64,000 nt of DNA from Bacterioplanoides sp. SCSIO 12839 (GTDB lineage: Bacteria > Pseudomonadota > Gammaproteobacteria > Pseudomonadales > Oceanobacteraceae), in the NCBI RefSeq assembly GCF_024397975.1, contig NZ_CP073745.1, positions 3,188,501 to 3,252,500 on the forward strand, given 5' to 3'. The notes beneath the pieces were generated by a model. The model did not search any database. It saw only the letters and a list, made by a program, of their open reading frames with translations, and was not told the DNA's origin. Of the stretch, positions 1-7,390 are shown in pieces. A program made the position numbers and the translations under genes. Within the stretch, counting starts at the first letter, position 1, and every line of letters begins with the position of its first letter.

Positions 1-247
1 CGGTTACACTGGCATTTCTACAACACCTGGTGATTTTGCCACTGACAAAATTGCTACTGTAGCACTGGCAAGTGATGGTTCAGCAGCAATCACTGCTACT
101 TTTGGTGCAGCATTACCTGTTCCTACAGAATTGCAAGGTGCAACGTATGTATTAGAACCTACTTTGAATGCTCAAGGTGTAACAACCTGGGCTATTGACA
201 AAGCATCAAGTACTGTAGACGACAAGTACCTGCCACGCTTGAACTAA
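1..247 (+). CDS. pilA: Major type IV pilin PilA, C-terminal part (partial)
   Basis: The window opens inside a reading frame (frame 2) that runs 81 codons to a TAA at 245-247. The product is small, Gly/Ala/Thr-rich and ends in TTWAIDKASSTVDDKYLPRLN-like sequence, the pattern of a type IV pilin C-terminal beta-sheet and D-region. The pilin is polymerised into the pilus by PilB/PilC after PilD cleavage, and these genes follow directly, as in pseudomonads. The visible part has no cysteine. Most PilA proteins have a Cys in the W-x-C position and another near the C-terminus, so the usual disulfide-bonded D-loop seems absent here. The N-terminal leader and start lie outside the window. The call rests on context and C-terminal pattern. 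Confidence 0.8.
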   Translation, partial: GYTGISTTPGDFATDKIATVALASDGSAAITATFGAALPVPTELQGATYVLEPTLNAQGVTTWAIDKASSTVDDKYLPRLN

Positions 248-266
248 TAAGCTAATCAAGCGTTAA

Positions 267-291
267 AAAGCCAGCGAAAGCTGGCTTTTTT
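267..291 (+). terminator. Rho-independent terminator after pilA
   Basis: A 9-bp stem AAAGCCAGC / GCTGGCTTT closes a GAAA tetraloop and is followed by a run of T. It lies 20 bases after the pilin stop and separates the highly expressed pilin gene from pilB. Confidence 0.9.
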
Positions 292-307
292 GTCTGGAGA
301 AAAACAG

Positions 308-334
308 TTTGCTCTGATATGTTTTGGGTACAAT
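308..334 (+). promoter_or_regulatory. Candidate sigma70 promoter for pilB
   Basis: TACAAT at 329-334 resembles a -10 box. TTTGCT at 308-313 is a weak -35 with a short 15-base spacer. A separate promoter is expected because a terminator lies between pilA and pilB. The match is weak. Confidence 0.3.
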
Positions 335-356
335 AGCAAACCAAGCTGGTAGAGTA

Positions 357-2054
357 ATGAGTGGCATATCAGGTTTACCGAAGCGTTTGATTGAACAGGG
401 TTATATTAACCAAGATCAAGCACTTCAAATCATAGAAAGCACCAAGAAAGATAAAATCAGCTTTGTTACTGCAGCAGTCAAATCTGGACAAATTAAGTCA
501 CATGCAATTGCTTCTCTTGCATCAGAGGAGTTCGGGCTTCCACTCCTCGACTTAGCAGCTTTCGATTTTCAGTCTGCACCTCAAGATATCGTAAGCCACA
601 ACCTTATTGAAAAGCATCGTGTCTTACCACTATTTAGCCGTGGCACCCGTTTATTTATTGCTCAAAGTGATCCTTCGGCCATCATCGCTGTTGATGAAAT
701 CAAATTTAATACTGGAATGAATATTGAGCCGGTACTGGTTGAAGAGGACAAACTATCCATTGCTGTGGATAAGTTTTTGAGTGCCAATGATAATGACTTT
801 GGTGACCTAGAAGATGAATTAGGAGATGTCGACCTCGAAGACCCCGAGGCAGAAGCAAAAAGGCGCGAGGCAGAGCAAGACTCTGCAGGTGACGATGCAC
901 CTATTGTAAAATTCGTGAATAAAATGCTATTAGATGCTATCAAGATGGGGTCTTCCGACTTACATTTTGAGCCCTATGAGAAACGCTATCGAGTGCGATA
1001 TCGTACAGATGGCGTATTGCATGAGGTTGCCAGCCCTCCGGTGAATCTGGCAGGTAAAATTGCCGCCCGACTCAAAGTCATGTCGAAGATGGATATTTCC
1101 GAACGCCGTATCCCGCAGGACGGCCGGATTAAGATGAAAATATCCAAAAATAAGGCCATCGACTTCCGGGTGAATACGCTACCAACTCTGTTTGGTGAGA
1201 AAATTGTTCTTCGGATTTTGGATCCGTCCTCCGCTCAGTTAGGTATTGATATGCTGGGTTATGAGCCTGAACAAAAAGCGCTCTATATGGAGGCGTTGGG
1301 TAAGCCTCAGGGTATGATTCTGGTTACAGGGCCAACAGGTTCGGGCAAAACTGTTTCGTTATATACCGGCCTGAATATTCTGAATGTGGAAGGCACCAAT
1401 ATTTCCACTGCCGAAGACCCGGTAGAAATCAACCTGGAAGGTATTAACCAGGTGAATGTGAATGCCAGGGTAGGTCTAGACTTCGCTTCGGCTTTACGCT
1501 CATTCTTACGCCAAGACCCTGACGTGGTCATGGTTGGAGAGATCAGGGATCTGGAAACCGCTTCAATCGCCATTAAAGCAGCGCAAACTGGCCATATGGT
1601 GATGTCAACTCTACATACCAACAGCGCCCCAGAAACCTTGACGCGTTTAGCCAATATGGGCGTGCCGAACTTCAGTATTGCCACCTCTGTTAGCCTGATT
1701 ATTGCCCAGCGCCTGGCACGACGGCTATGCTCAAGTTGTAAATTGCCTGCCGACCTGCCTAAAGAGGTACTACAAGAAGCTGGTTTTACTGACGAACTTC
1801 TGGCAGAAGCAGAAATCTATAAACCAGTAGGCTGCGATCATTGCAAAGAAGGTTTTAAAGGCCGTGTGGGAATATATGAAGTAGTTAAAGTTACTGACCC
1901 CATATCTCGTATTATTATGGAAGGAGGCAATGCCATTGAAATTGCCGATGCAGCCCAAAAAGAAGGGTTTAATGACTTGCGTACTTCAGCATTGATAAAA
2001 GTTGCACAAGGCATAACCAGCTTGGAAGAAGCAAACCGAGTGACCACCGATTAA
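357..2054 (+). CDS. pilB: Type IV pilus extension ATPase PilB
   Basis: Cytoplasmic hexameric ATPase that powers pilus extension through the platform protein PilC. From the ATG at 357 the protein is 565 residues, close to Pseudomonas PilB (566). The frame is open back to a TTG at 324, but the ATG gives the expected N-terminus. An N-terminal T2SSE_N region (about 1-150) is followed by an acidic linker and the ATPase core. The core has Walker A GPTGSGKT at about 325-332, Walker B and Asp box DVVMVGEIRD near 389-398, a His box TGHMVMSTLHTN near 411, and a zinc tetracysteine (CSSC near 458 and CDHC near 493). It is followed by pilC and pilD, so the operon is the standard assembly unit. Confidence 0.97.
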   Translation: MSGISGLPKRLIEQGYINQDQALQIIESTKKDKISFVTAAVKSGQIKSHAIASLASEEFGLPLLDLAAFDFQSAPQDIVSHNLIEKHRVLPLFSRGTRLFIAQSDPSAIIAVDEIKFNTGMNIEPVLVEEDKLSIAVDKFLSANDNDFGDLEDELGDVDLEDPEAEAKRREAEQDSAGDDAPIVKFVNKMLLDAIKMGSSDLHFEPYEKRYRVRYRTDGVLHEVASPPVNLAGKIAARLKVMSKMDISERRIPQDGRIKMKISKNKAIDFRVNTLPTLFGEKIVLRILDPSSAQLGIDMLGYEPEQKALYMEALGKPQGMILVTGPTGSGKTVSLYTGLNILNVEGTNISTAEDPVEINLEGINQVNVNARVGLDFASALRSFLRQDPDVVMVGEIRDLETASIAIKAAQTGHMVMSTLHTNSAPETLTRLANMGVPNFSIATSVSLIIAQRLARRLCSSCKLPADLPKEVLQEAGFTDELLAEAEIYKPVGCDHCKEGFKGRVGIYEVVKVTDPISRIIMEGGNAIEIADAAQKEGFNDLRTSALIKVAQGITSLEEANRVTTD

Positions 2055-2094
2055 TTATTAAGCACATTACTTGTGCTTAACTAGGAAAAAAACT

Positions 2095-3321
2095 ATGGCA
2101 AAACCCGCAAAAAACAGCAGCTTTGTCTGGGAAGGAACCAACAAACGCGGCCAGACAGTCAAAGGCGAAATATCCAGCCAAAATGCTGCAATGGTTAAAG
2201 TTCAATTACGAAAACAAGGTGTGACTCCACTAAAGGTTAAGAAAAAAGCAGAGCCTTTATTCGGTATAGGTGGAGAACGTAAGAAGCCGATTAAATCAGC
2301 AGATGTAACATTTTTTGTTCGCCAAATGGCAACCATGATTAAAGCTGGCGTTCCGTTGGTACAGTCATTTGAAATTGTAGCCGACGGTGTCGATAACAGT
2401 TCAATGAAAACACTGATTCTTGAATTACGTGATGCCGTTGCAGCTGGTAATGATTTCGCTTCAGCGCTCAAGCAACACCCTATGTACTTCGATGACCTAA
2501 CCTGTAACCTAGTGGAAGCTGGTGAACAAGCCGGTGCATTAGAGACAATGTTGGATAAAGTAGCTATATATAAAGAAAAAACCGAAGCATTGAAAAGTAA
2601 AATTAAAAAAGCAACGATGTACCCTGCAATAACCTTAGCAATAGCAGCAGTGGTAACTGTAATTTTATTGGTTAAGGTTGTTCCAACTTTTGATGCAATG
2701 TTTCAAAACTTTGGTTCAGAACTTCCGGCTCCAACACAGTTCGTCGTAATGCTATCTGAAATAGCTCAAGCTTATTATTTAGAATTTCTTGCAGTAGTAA
2801 TTATTAGTATCATTGCTTTTACTCAAGCCATGAAACGGTCACAAATTTTTCGTGAGAATTTTGAACGATTTATACTTAAGCTTCCTCTTTTTGGAGACTT
2901 GATACGTAAAAGTGCAGTAGCAAGGTATGCGCGAGTTTTATCTACCACTTTTGCAGCAGGTGTTCCTTTAGTTGAAGCGCTTGATTCTGTAGCTGGGGCT
3001 GTTGGAAATATTGTCTATAAAGATGCTGTTCTAAAAATACGTGATGAAGTCGCAACAGGCCAACAAATGCATTTTGCAATGAAAACAACTGAAGTTTTTC
3101 CTAATATGGTCATTCAAATGACCAGTATTGGTGAAGAATCAGGTGCACTCGATGCGATGCTCGATAAAGCTGCTTCGTATTTTGAGCAGGAAGTAGACGA
3201 TACGGTTGAAGGGCTTACCTCATTAATGGAACCAATGATTATGGCTTTTTTGGGAGTAGTTATTGGTGGATTAATTGTTGCTATGTATTTGCCAATTTTC
3301 CAAATAGGCGATGTCGTTTAA
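2095..3321 (+). CDS. pilC: Type IV pilus platform protein PilC
   Basis: Inner-membrane platform protein that couples PilB motor activity to pilin extraction. The 408-residue product has two tandem T2SSF domains (about 70-193 and 273-395), each followed by hydrophobic membrane segments (for example ITLAIAAVVTVILLVKVVP and the C-terminal MAFLGVVIGGLIVAMYL). The ATG at 2095 is chosen because AGGA lies at 2083-2086; an upstream in-frame codon at 2071 has no such signal. The middle of the gene looks more AT-rich than pilB and pilD. The stop codon abuts the pilD start. Confidence 0.97.
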   Translation: MAKPAKNSSFVWEGTNKRGQTVKGEISSQNAAMVKVQLRKQGVTPLKVKKKAEPLFGIGGERKKPIKSADVTFFVRQMATMIKAGVPLVQSFEIVADGVDNSSMKTLILELRDAVAAGNDFASALKQHPMYFDDLTCNLVEAGEQAGALETMLDKVAIYKEKTEALKSKIKKATMYPAITLAIAAVVTVILLVKVVPTFDAMFQNFGSELPAPTQFVVMLSEIAQAYYLEFLAVVIISIIAFTQAMKRSQIFRENFERFILKLPLFGDLIRKSAVARYARVLSTTFAAGVPLVEALDSVAGAVGNIVYKDAVLKIRDEVATGQQMHFAMKTTEVFPNMVIQMTSIGEESGALDAMLDKAASYFEQEVDDTVEGLTSLMEPMIMAFLGVVIGGLIVAMYLPIFQIGDVV

Positions 3322-4218
3322 ATGAGTTTGTTTGAGGTACTAGCAGCAGAACCTATCGCGCTTTTTATTGCCGTAATTGTTCTTTCTCTGCTGGTTGGCA
3401 GCTTCCTGAATGTAGTGATTCTGCGCTTTCCGGTGATGATGTTTCGCAGTTGGAAGCAAGAGTGTCAGGACTTTAATGAGAATATGCCGACTCATCCGGC
3501 GCTGGAAGACTTATCCAAACCTTACAACCTGATTAAACCCGATTCTCATTGCCCCAAATGCCAGGCTCCAGTGCGTGCTTGGCAGAATATTCCTATCATC
3601 AGTTATCTGTTGTTAAAAGGCCAATGTGCGGGGTGTGGTACTCGTATTGGTGTTCGCTACCCGGCTGTTGAGCTGGTGACAGCCCTGATGAGTGCTATGC
3701 TGTTGCTAGTTTATCCCTGGGGGTGGCCGCTGGCAGCCATGCTGATCTTTACCTGGCTTCTGATCAGCATGTCGGTGATCGATATTGATCACCAAATCCT
3801 GCCTGATTCGATGACGCTTGGCTTAATGTGGATAGGACTTATCCTGAATTCCTCATTATTAACCCCAGAAGGATTATTCACTGATCTGGAGAGTGCCGTG
3901 CTGGGAGCCGTATTAGGCTATGGTTCTTTGTGGTCGGTTTTCTGGATATTTAAACTGGTTACCGGTAAAGATGGTATGGGGTTTGGTGACTTCAAATTAT
4001 TGGCCGCACTCGGAGCCTGGTTGGGGTATACCGCCCTGCCGTTAATTATTCTGCTGTCATCCGTCGTCGGTGCTGTTGTTGGTATCGCCGGAATCATGAT
4101 TCTGGGCCGTGATAAAAACCTGCCGATCCCTTTTGGCCCTTACCTGGCAATGGCAGGCTGGATCGCGGCGCTATGGGGTGAGAAGATCACTCATTGGTAC
4201 CTCAATTCCGTTTTATAA
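3322..4218 (+). CDS. pilD: Prepilin peptidase / N-methyltransferase PilD
   Basis: Polytopic inner-membrane aspartyl protease that cleaves type IV prepilin leaders and methylates the new N-terminal residue. The start follows the pilC stop with no gap (TAAATG), so the two are probably translationally coupled. The N-terminal cytoplasmic methylase region has two CxxC pairs (CPKC near 76 and CAGC near 103). Catalytic aspartates are seen in SVIDIDHQILPD (near 153) and the GMGFGD motif (near 221). The 298-residue length fits the family. It should process PilA and all minor pilins encoded at 35-43 kb. Confidence 0.97.
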   Translation: MSLFEVLAAEPIALFIAVIVLSLLVGSFLNVVILRFPVMMFRSWKQECQDFNENMPTHPALEDLSKPYNLIKPDSHCPKCQAPVRAWQNIPIISYLLLKGQCAGCGTRIGVRYPAVELVTALMSAMLLLVYPWGWPLAAMLIFTWLLISMSVIDIDHQILPDSMTLGLMWIGLILNSSLLTPEGLFTDLESAVLGAVLGYGSLWSVFWIFKLVTGKDGMGFGDFKLLAALGAWLGYTALPLIILLSSVVGAVVGIAGIMILGRDKNLPIPFGPYLAMAGWIAALWGEKITHWYLNSVL

Positions 4219-4221
4219 TCC

Positions 4222-4839
4222 GTGGCATCTTTTGTGAAAAACAAGTTGATTGTTGGTTTAACCGGCGGCATTGGCAGTGGTAAAACCGCAGCCAGTGATT
4301 ATCTGGCAAACAAAGGCATTTGTGTGGTCGATGCTGATGTGGTTGCCCGAGAGGTGGTTGAACCGGGCCAGCCAGCGTTATTGGCTATCGAACAACGTTA
4401 TGGCTCTGAGGCATTATTGCCTGATGGCAGCTTAAACCGCGGTTGGTTGCGGGAAAAAGTGTTTGCCGACCCCAGTGAGCGCCGTTGGCTAGAGCAGCAA
4501 ACTCATCCACGCATTCGTGACGCCATTATTCAACAGCTCACTGCAGCGACATCGCCTTATGCTCTTCTTGTGTCTCCACTGTTGTTTGAAAGTGGGCAAG
4601 CTCAGCTAACGCAACGCACTTTGTTGATTGACGTTCCTGAGTCCATACAAATACAGCGAGCGGCAAGCCGGGATCAGAATGATGAGACCCAAATTCGTCG
4701 TATTATCGCCGCTCAGATGTCACGAGAAGACAAACGTGCGAAGGCTGACGATATCGCCGATAATAGTCAGGATCTGAATCACTTATACCATCAGCTGGAT
4801 CAGCTGCATGAATATTACCTAACTCTGGCTAACGCCTGA
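4222..4839 (+). CDS. coaE: Dephospho-CoA kinase
   Basis: Last step of coenzyme A synthesis: ATP-dependent phosphorylation of dephospho-CoA at the 3'-hydroxyl. The 205-residue protein has the P-loop GLTGGIGSGKT near residues 12-22, the DADVVAREVVEPGQPAL motif and the LLFE(S) segment typical of CoaE. The start appears to be GTG at 4222, three bases after the pilD stop; a second GTG at 4234 is possible. The position pilD-coaE-yacG is conserved in gammaproteobacteria. Confidence 0.95.
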   Translation: MASFVKNKLIVGLTGGIGSGKTAASDYLANKGICVVDADVVAREVVEPGQPALLAIEQRYGSEALLPDGSLNRGWLREKVFADPSERRWLEQQTHPRIRDAIIQQLTAATSPYALLVSPLLFESGQAQLTQRTLLIDVPESIQIQRAASRDQNDETQIRRIIAAQMSREDKRAKADDIADNSQDLNHLYHQLDQLHEYYLTLANA

Positions 4840-4864
4840 AACGTTCAAGTAAAAAGAAGTCATC

Positions 4865-5053
4865 ATGAAAGTACAGTGCCCCACCTGCCAGAAAGACGTT
4901 GAATGGAAACCTGGAAGTAAATACAGGCCCTTCTGCAGCGAGCGTTGTAAGTTGATTGATTTAGGTGAATGGGCCAGCGAGCGCCATGCCATCCCAGGCA
5001 AACCTGCGGATGAAGTATTGATGTCTGAACAGCTCAACGACTTTAAACATTAA
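4865..5053 (+). CDS. yacG: DNA gyrase inhibitor YacG (zinc-binding)
   Basis: Small 62-residue zinc protein. E. coli YacG binds GyrB and inhibits gyrase. The zinc ligands are [10 protein letters not shown] and FCSERCK, in the C-x2-C...C-x3-C arrangement, followed by the conserved [10 protein letters not shown] motif. It lies 25 bases downstream of coaE, in the usual place at the end of the pilBCD-coaE-yacG block. Confidence 0.93.
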   Translation: MKVQCPTCQKDVEWKPGSKYRPFCSERCKLIDLGEWASERHAIPGKPADEVLMSEQLNDFKH

Positions 5054-5145
5054 CCACGGATTGCATCTCTCCACCAAACCCGCTAGCTTGGTTGTCTCCT
5101 GCTGATGCAGGCCTGCATAAAATAACAATAATTCAGGAACACACC

Positions 5146-6792
5146 ATGGCTAAAGTAAAAGTCCGTACTGGCACTCGTTTTCGTCCCGATCGCACTGATC
5201 AGAACTTTGATGTAATCGTTATAGGCTCCGGTATCGGAGGCCTGGCTAATGCGGCATTTTTATCATTGCTGGGCTATAAAGTAGCTGTTCTCGAGCAACA
5301 TTACACGGCAGGCGGATTCACTCACGCTTATCATAGAAATGGCTATGAGTGGGATGTGGGCGTCCACTACATTGGTGAAGTTCACAAACCTTCCACATTA
5401 CGAAGAGTCTTTGACGTTATCAGCCAGGGCCGACTAAAGTGGGCCGAAATGCAGCCCGAATACGATCGTATTATTCTCGGCGACGATGAATACAGCTTTA
5501 TTGCAGGTCGTGACAACTTCGCCAACCACCTGAAAGATAAATTTCCGGGAGAAGAGCAGGTTATTGATGATTACATCGCTCTGATTCGGGAAATGAGCCG
5601 TAAGACCCCAACCTTCTTTGCAGGTCAGGCAATGCCCCCTTGGCTGGCTCGTCTTTATAATACTGTCCGTCCGTTATTAGTGCCAAAGCAGTTTTTCCAG
5701 ACCACCCGACAAGTGCTGGAAAATATGACCCAAAATCAGCAATTGATTTCGGTATTAACCGGCCAATGGGGAGATTACGGCCAGGCTCCGGCAGATGCTG
5801 CCTTTATTATGCACGCATTAATTGCCAAGCATTATCTTGCAGGAGGCGCTTACCCGGTTGGAGGCTCATCAGAAATTGCCCGGTCCATTATTCCAACCAT
5901 CCAACACAGCGGCGGCGATGTGTTCACCTATGCATCTGTCGATGAGGTTCTGATAAAAGACAACAAAGCCTATGGGGTAAAACTGAAAAATGGCCATGAG
6001 CTGTATGCTCAACGCATTGTCAGTAATGCTGGATTTTACAACACGACAGAAAAGCTTTTGCCAGCTTCAGCCAAAACCAAGCTGGGTGTCGAGCGCTGGC
6101 AACAACAGGTTCAGCTATCAAGCTCACACCTCTGTATTTACGCAGGGTTTAACGGCAGCACTGAAGAATTAGGCATTAACACCACCAATCTATGGATTTA
6201 CCCTGATGGCCATCATGAAGAAAACCTGAAACGCTTTTTGGATAACCCTGAAGCGGATTTCCCGATCGTGTATATTTCCTTCCCTTCAGCTAAAGACCCG
6301 GACTGGCCAAATCGTTACCCGGGTAAATCCACCGTAGAAATTGTCACCATGGCAAAATACGAATGGTTTGAACAGTGGAAAGATAAAACCTGGGGACAAC
6401 GCGGTGAAGACTACGACACTCTGAAAGAGCAGTTCAGCCAGCGGCTGCTGGAAAAGTTATTCGAACGTATGCCACAGTTAAGAGATGCTCTGGACTACTA
6501 TGAGCTGTCGTCGCCACTGTCAACAGATTGGTTTCAGGATGCTAATAAAGGAGAGATTTATGGGCTGGATCATTTTGTCGATCGCTTTAAAAAGCCCTTT
6601 TTGCATCCCGTGACCCCGGTGAAAAACCTCTATATGACGGGTGCTGACGTGATGACAGCAGGTGTCGGTGGTGCCTTAATGGCAGGCTTGATGACGACTT
6701 GTGCAATGCAAGGTCGCAAAGCAAACGATGTACTGAAACTGTTAAAGGATTATCAGGAAAACCACCATTCCGAATTACGTCACGCGAATTAA
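5146..6792 (+). CDS. FAD-dependent oxidoreductase, phytoene desaturase/retinol saturase-like
   Basis: A 548-residue flavoprotein with an N-terminal dinucleotide-binding motif VIGSGIGGLANAAFLSLLGY followed by VLEQHYTAGG. A C-terminal FAD segment LYMTGADVMTAGVGGALMAG is typical of carotenoid desaturases, CarC-like isomerases and all-trans-retinol 13,14-reductases. The substrate cannot be told from sequence. No carotenoid genes lie nearby, so a saturase or isomerase acting on an isoprenoid or lipid is as likely as carotenoid desaturation. The start at 5146 is supported by an AGGA-type site in TTCAGGAACACACC. It appears to be a single-gene unit ended by the strong hairpin at 6802. Confidence 0.8.
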   Translation: MAKVKVRTGTRFRPDRTDQNFDVIVIGSGIGGLANAAFLSLLGYKVAVLEQHYTAGGFTHAYHRNGYEWDVGVHYIGEVHKPSTLRRVFDVISQGRLKWAEMQPEYDRIILGDDEYSFIAGRDNFANHLKDKFPGEEQVIDDYIALIREMSRKTPTFFAGQAMPPWLARLYNTVRPLLVPKQFFQTTRQVLENMTQNQQLISVLTGQWGDYGQAPADAAFIMHALIAKHYLAGGAYPVGGSSEIARSIIPTIQHSGGDVFTYASVDEVLIKDNKAYGVKLKNGHELYAQRIVSNAGFYNTTEKLLPASAKTKLGVERWQQQVQLSSSHLCIYAGFNGSTEELGINTTNLWIYPDGHHEENLKRFLDNPEADFPIVYISFPSAKDPDWPNRYPGKSTVEIVTMAKYEWFEQWKDKTWGQRGEDYDTLKEQFSQRLLEKLFERMPQLRDALDYYELSSPLSTDWFQDANKGEIYGLDHFVDRFKKPFLHPVTPVKNLYMTGADVMTAGVGGALMAGLMTTCAMQGRKANDVLKLLKDYQENHHSELRHAN

Positions 6793-6801
6793 ATAACATT
6801 T

Positions 6802-6837
6802 CAAGCCGCTTTGTTGCTTCAGTAACAAAGCGGCTTG
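6802..6837. terminator. Bidirectional terminator hairpin between convergent genes
   Basis: A perfect 14-bp stem (CAAGCCGCTTTGTT at 6802-6815 and its complement at 6824-6837) with an 8-base loop lies between the oxidoreductase gene and the convergent copper chaperone gene. The 3' tail is only moderately T-rich on the plus strand (GATTTC). Confidence 0.75.
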
Positions 6838-6868
6838 ATTTCTGATCTGTACAAGCGATCAGATCATG

Positions 6869-7291
6869 CTACTTCAGTGAACGCAGTACTGCTGTGGTTG
6901 TTTCACAGGAACCATCTTTAAAACATAACGTCAGTGGTAATTTCTCGCTGAGTGGCAGCTCCAGTTTAAATAACATCAGGTGTAAGCCACCCGGCTGTAA
7001 TGACACGCTTTCTCCTGCAGGAATGGTTAACTCCATCATCTGGCGCATGCGCATCACACCGTTGTCATGGATATGCGTGTGAATTTCAATCAGGCCTGCC
7101 CAGTCGGCCTTAGCACTGACCAGGATCTTTTCTTTAGCACTGTCATTTTTGATGTTCATAAAAGCGGCGCTCATATATCGGCCTGGAATCGGCTCTCGTA
7201 CATAAGCACCGTCAATCTGAATAGCGGAATCAGCAAAAGCAGTAGTGGCTGAAAAAAACGCCATGATCATCATGAATACACGGGATAACAT
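6869..7291 (-). CDS. Periplasmic copper chaperone PCu(A)C
   Basis: Secreted copper(I)-binding protein of the PCuAC family, which supplies copper to cytochrome oxidase CuA or CuB sites. From the ATG at 7291 the product is 140 residues with a signal peptide MLSRVFMMIMAFFSATTAFA. The ATG is preferred over upstream in-frame starts because GGAG lies nine bases before it. Metal ligands follow the family pattern: EIHTHIHDNGVMRMRQM and GGLHLMLF supply His and Met residues. No cytochrome oxidase assembly gene is adjacent. The gene lies 99 bases downstream of lapD on the same strand. Confidence 0.9.
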   Translation of the reverse strand: MLSRVFMMIMAFFSATTAFADSAIQIDGAYVREPIPGRYMSAAFMNIKNDSAKEKILVSAKADWAGLIEIHTHIHDNGVMRMRQMMELTIPAGESVSLQPGGLHLMLFKLELPLSEKLPLTLCFKDGSCETTTAVLRSLK

Positions 7292-7390
7292 ATTTATATT
7301 CTCCATATCAGGTAACATCATTTTAAATCGTACAAACATCGCAGCCAGTGACGAAATGCCGCACGTAAAAATATAAAGGGTTATTATCAC

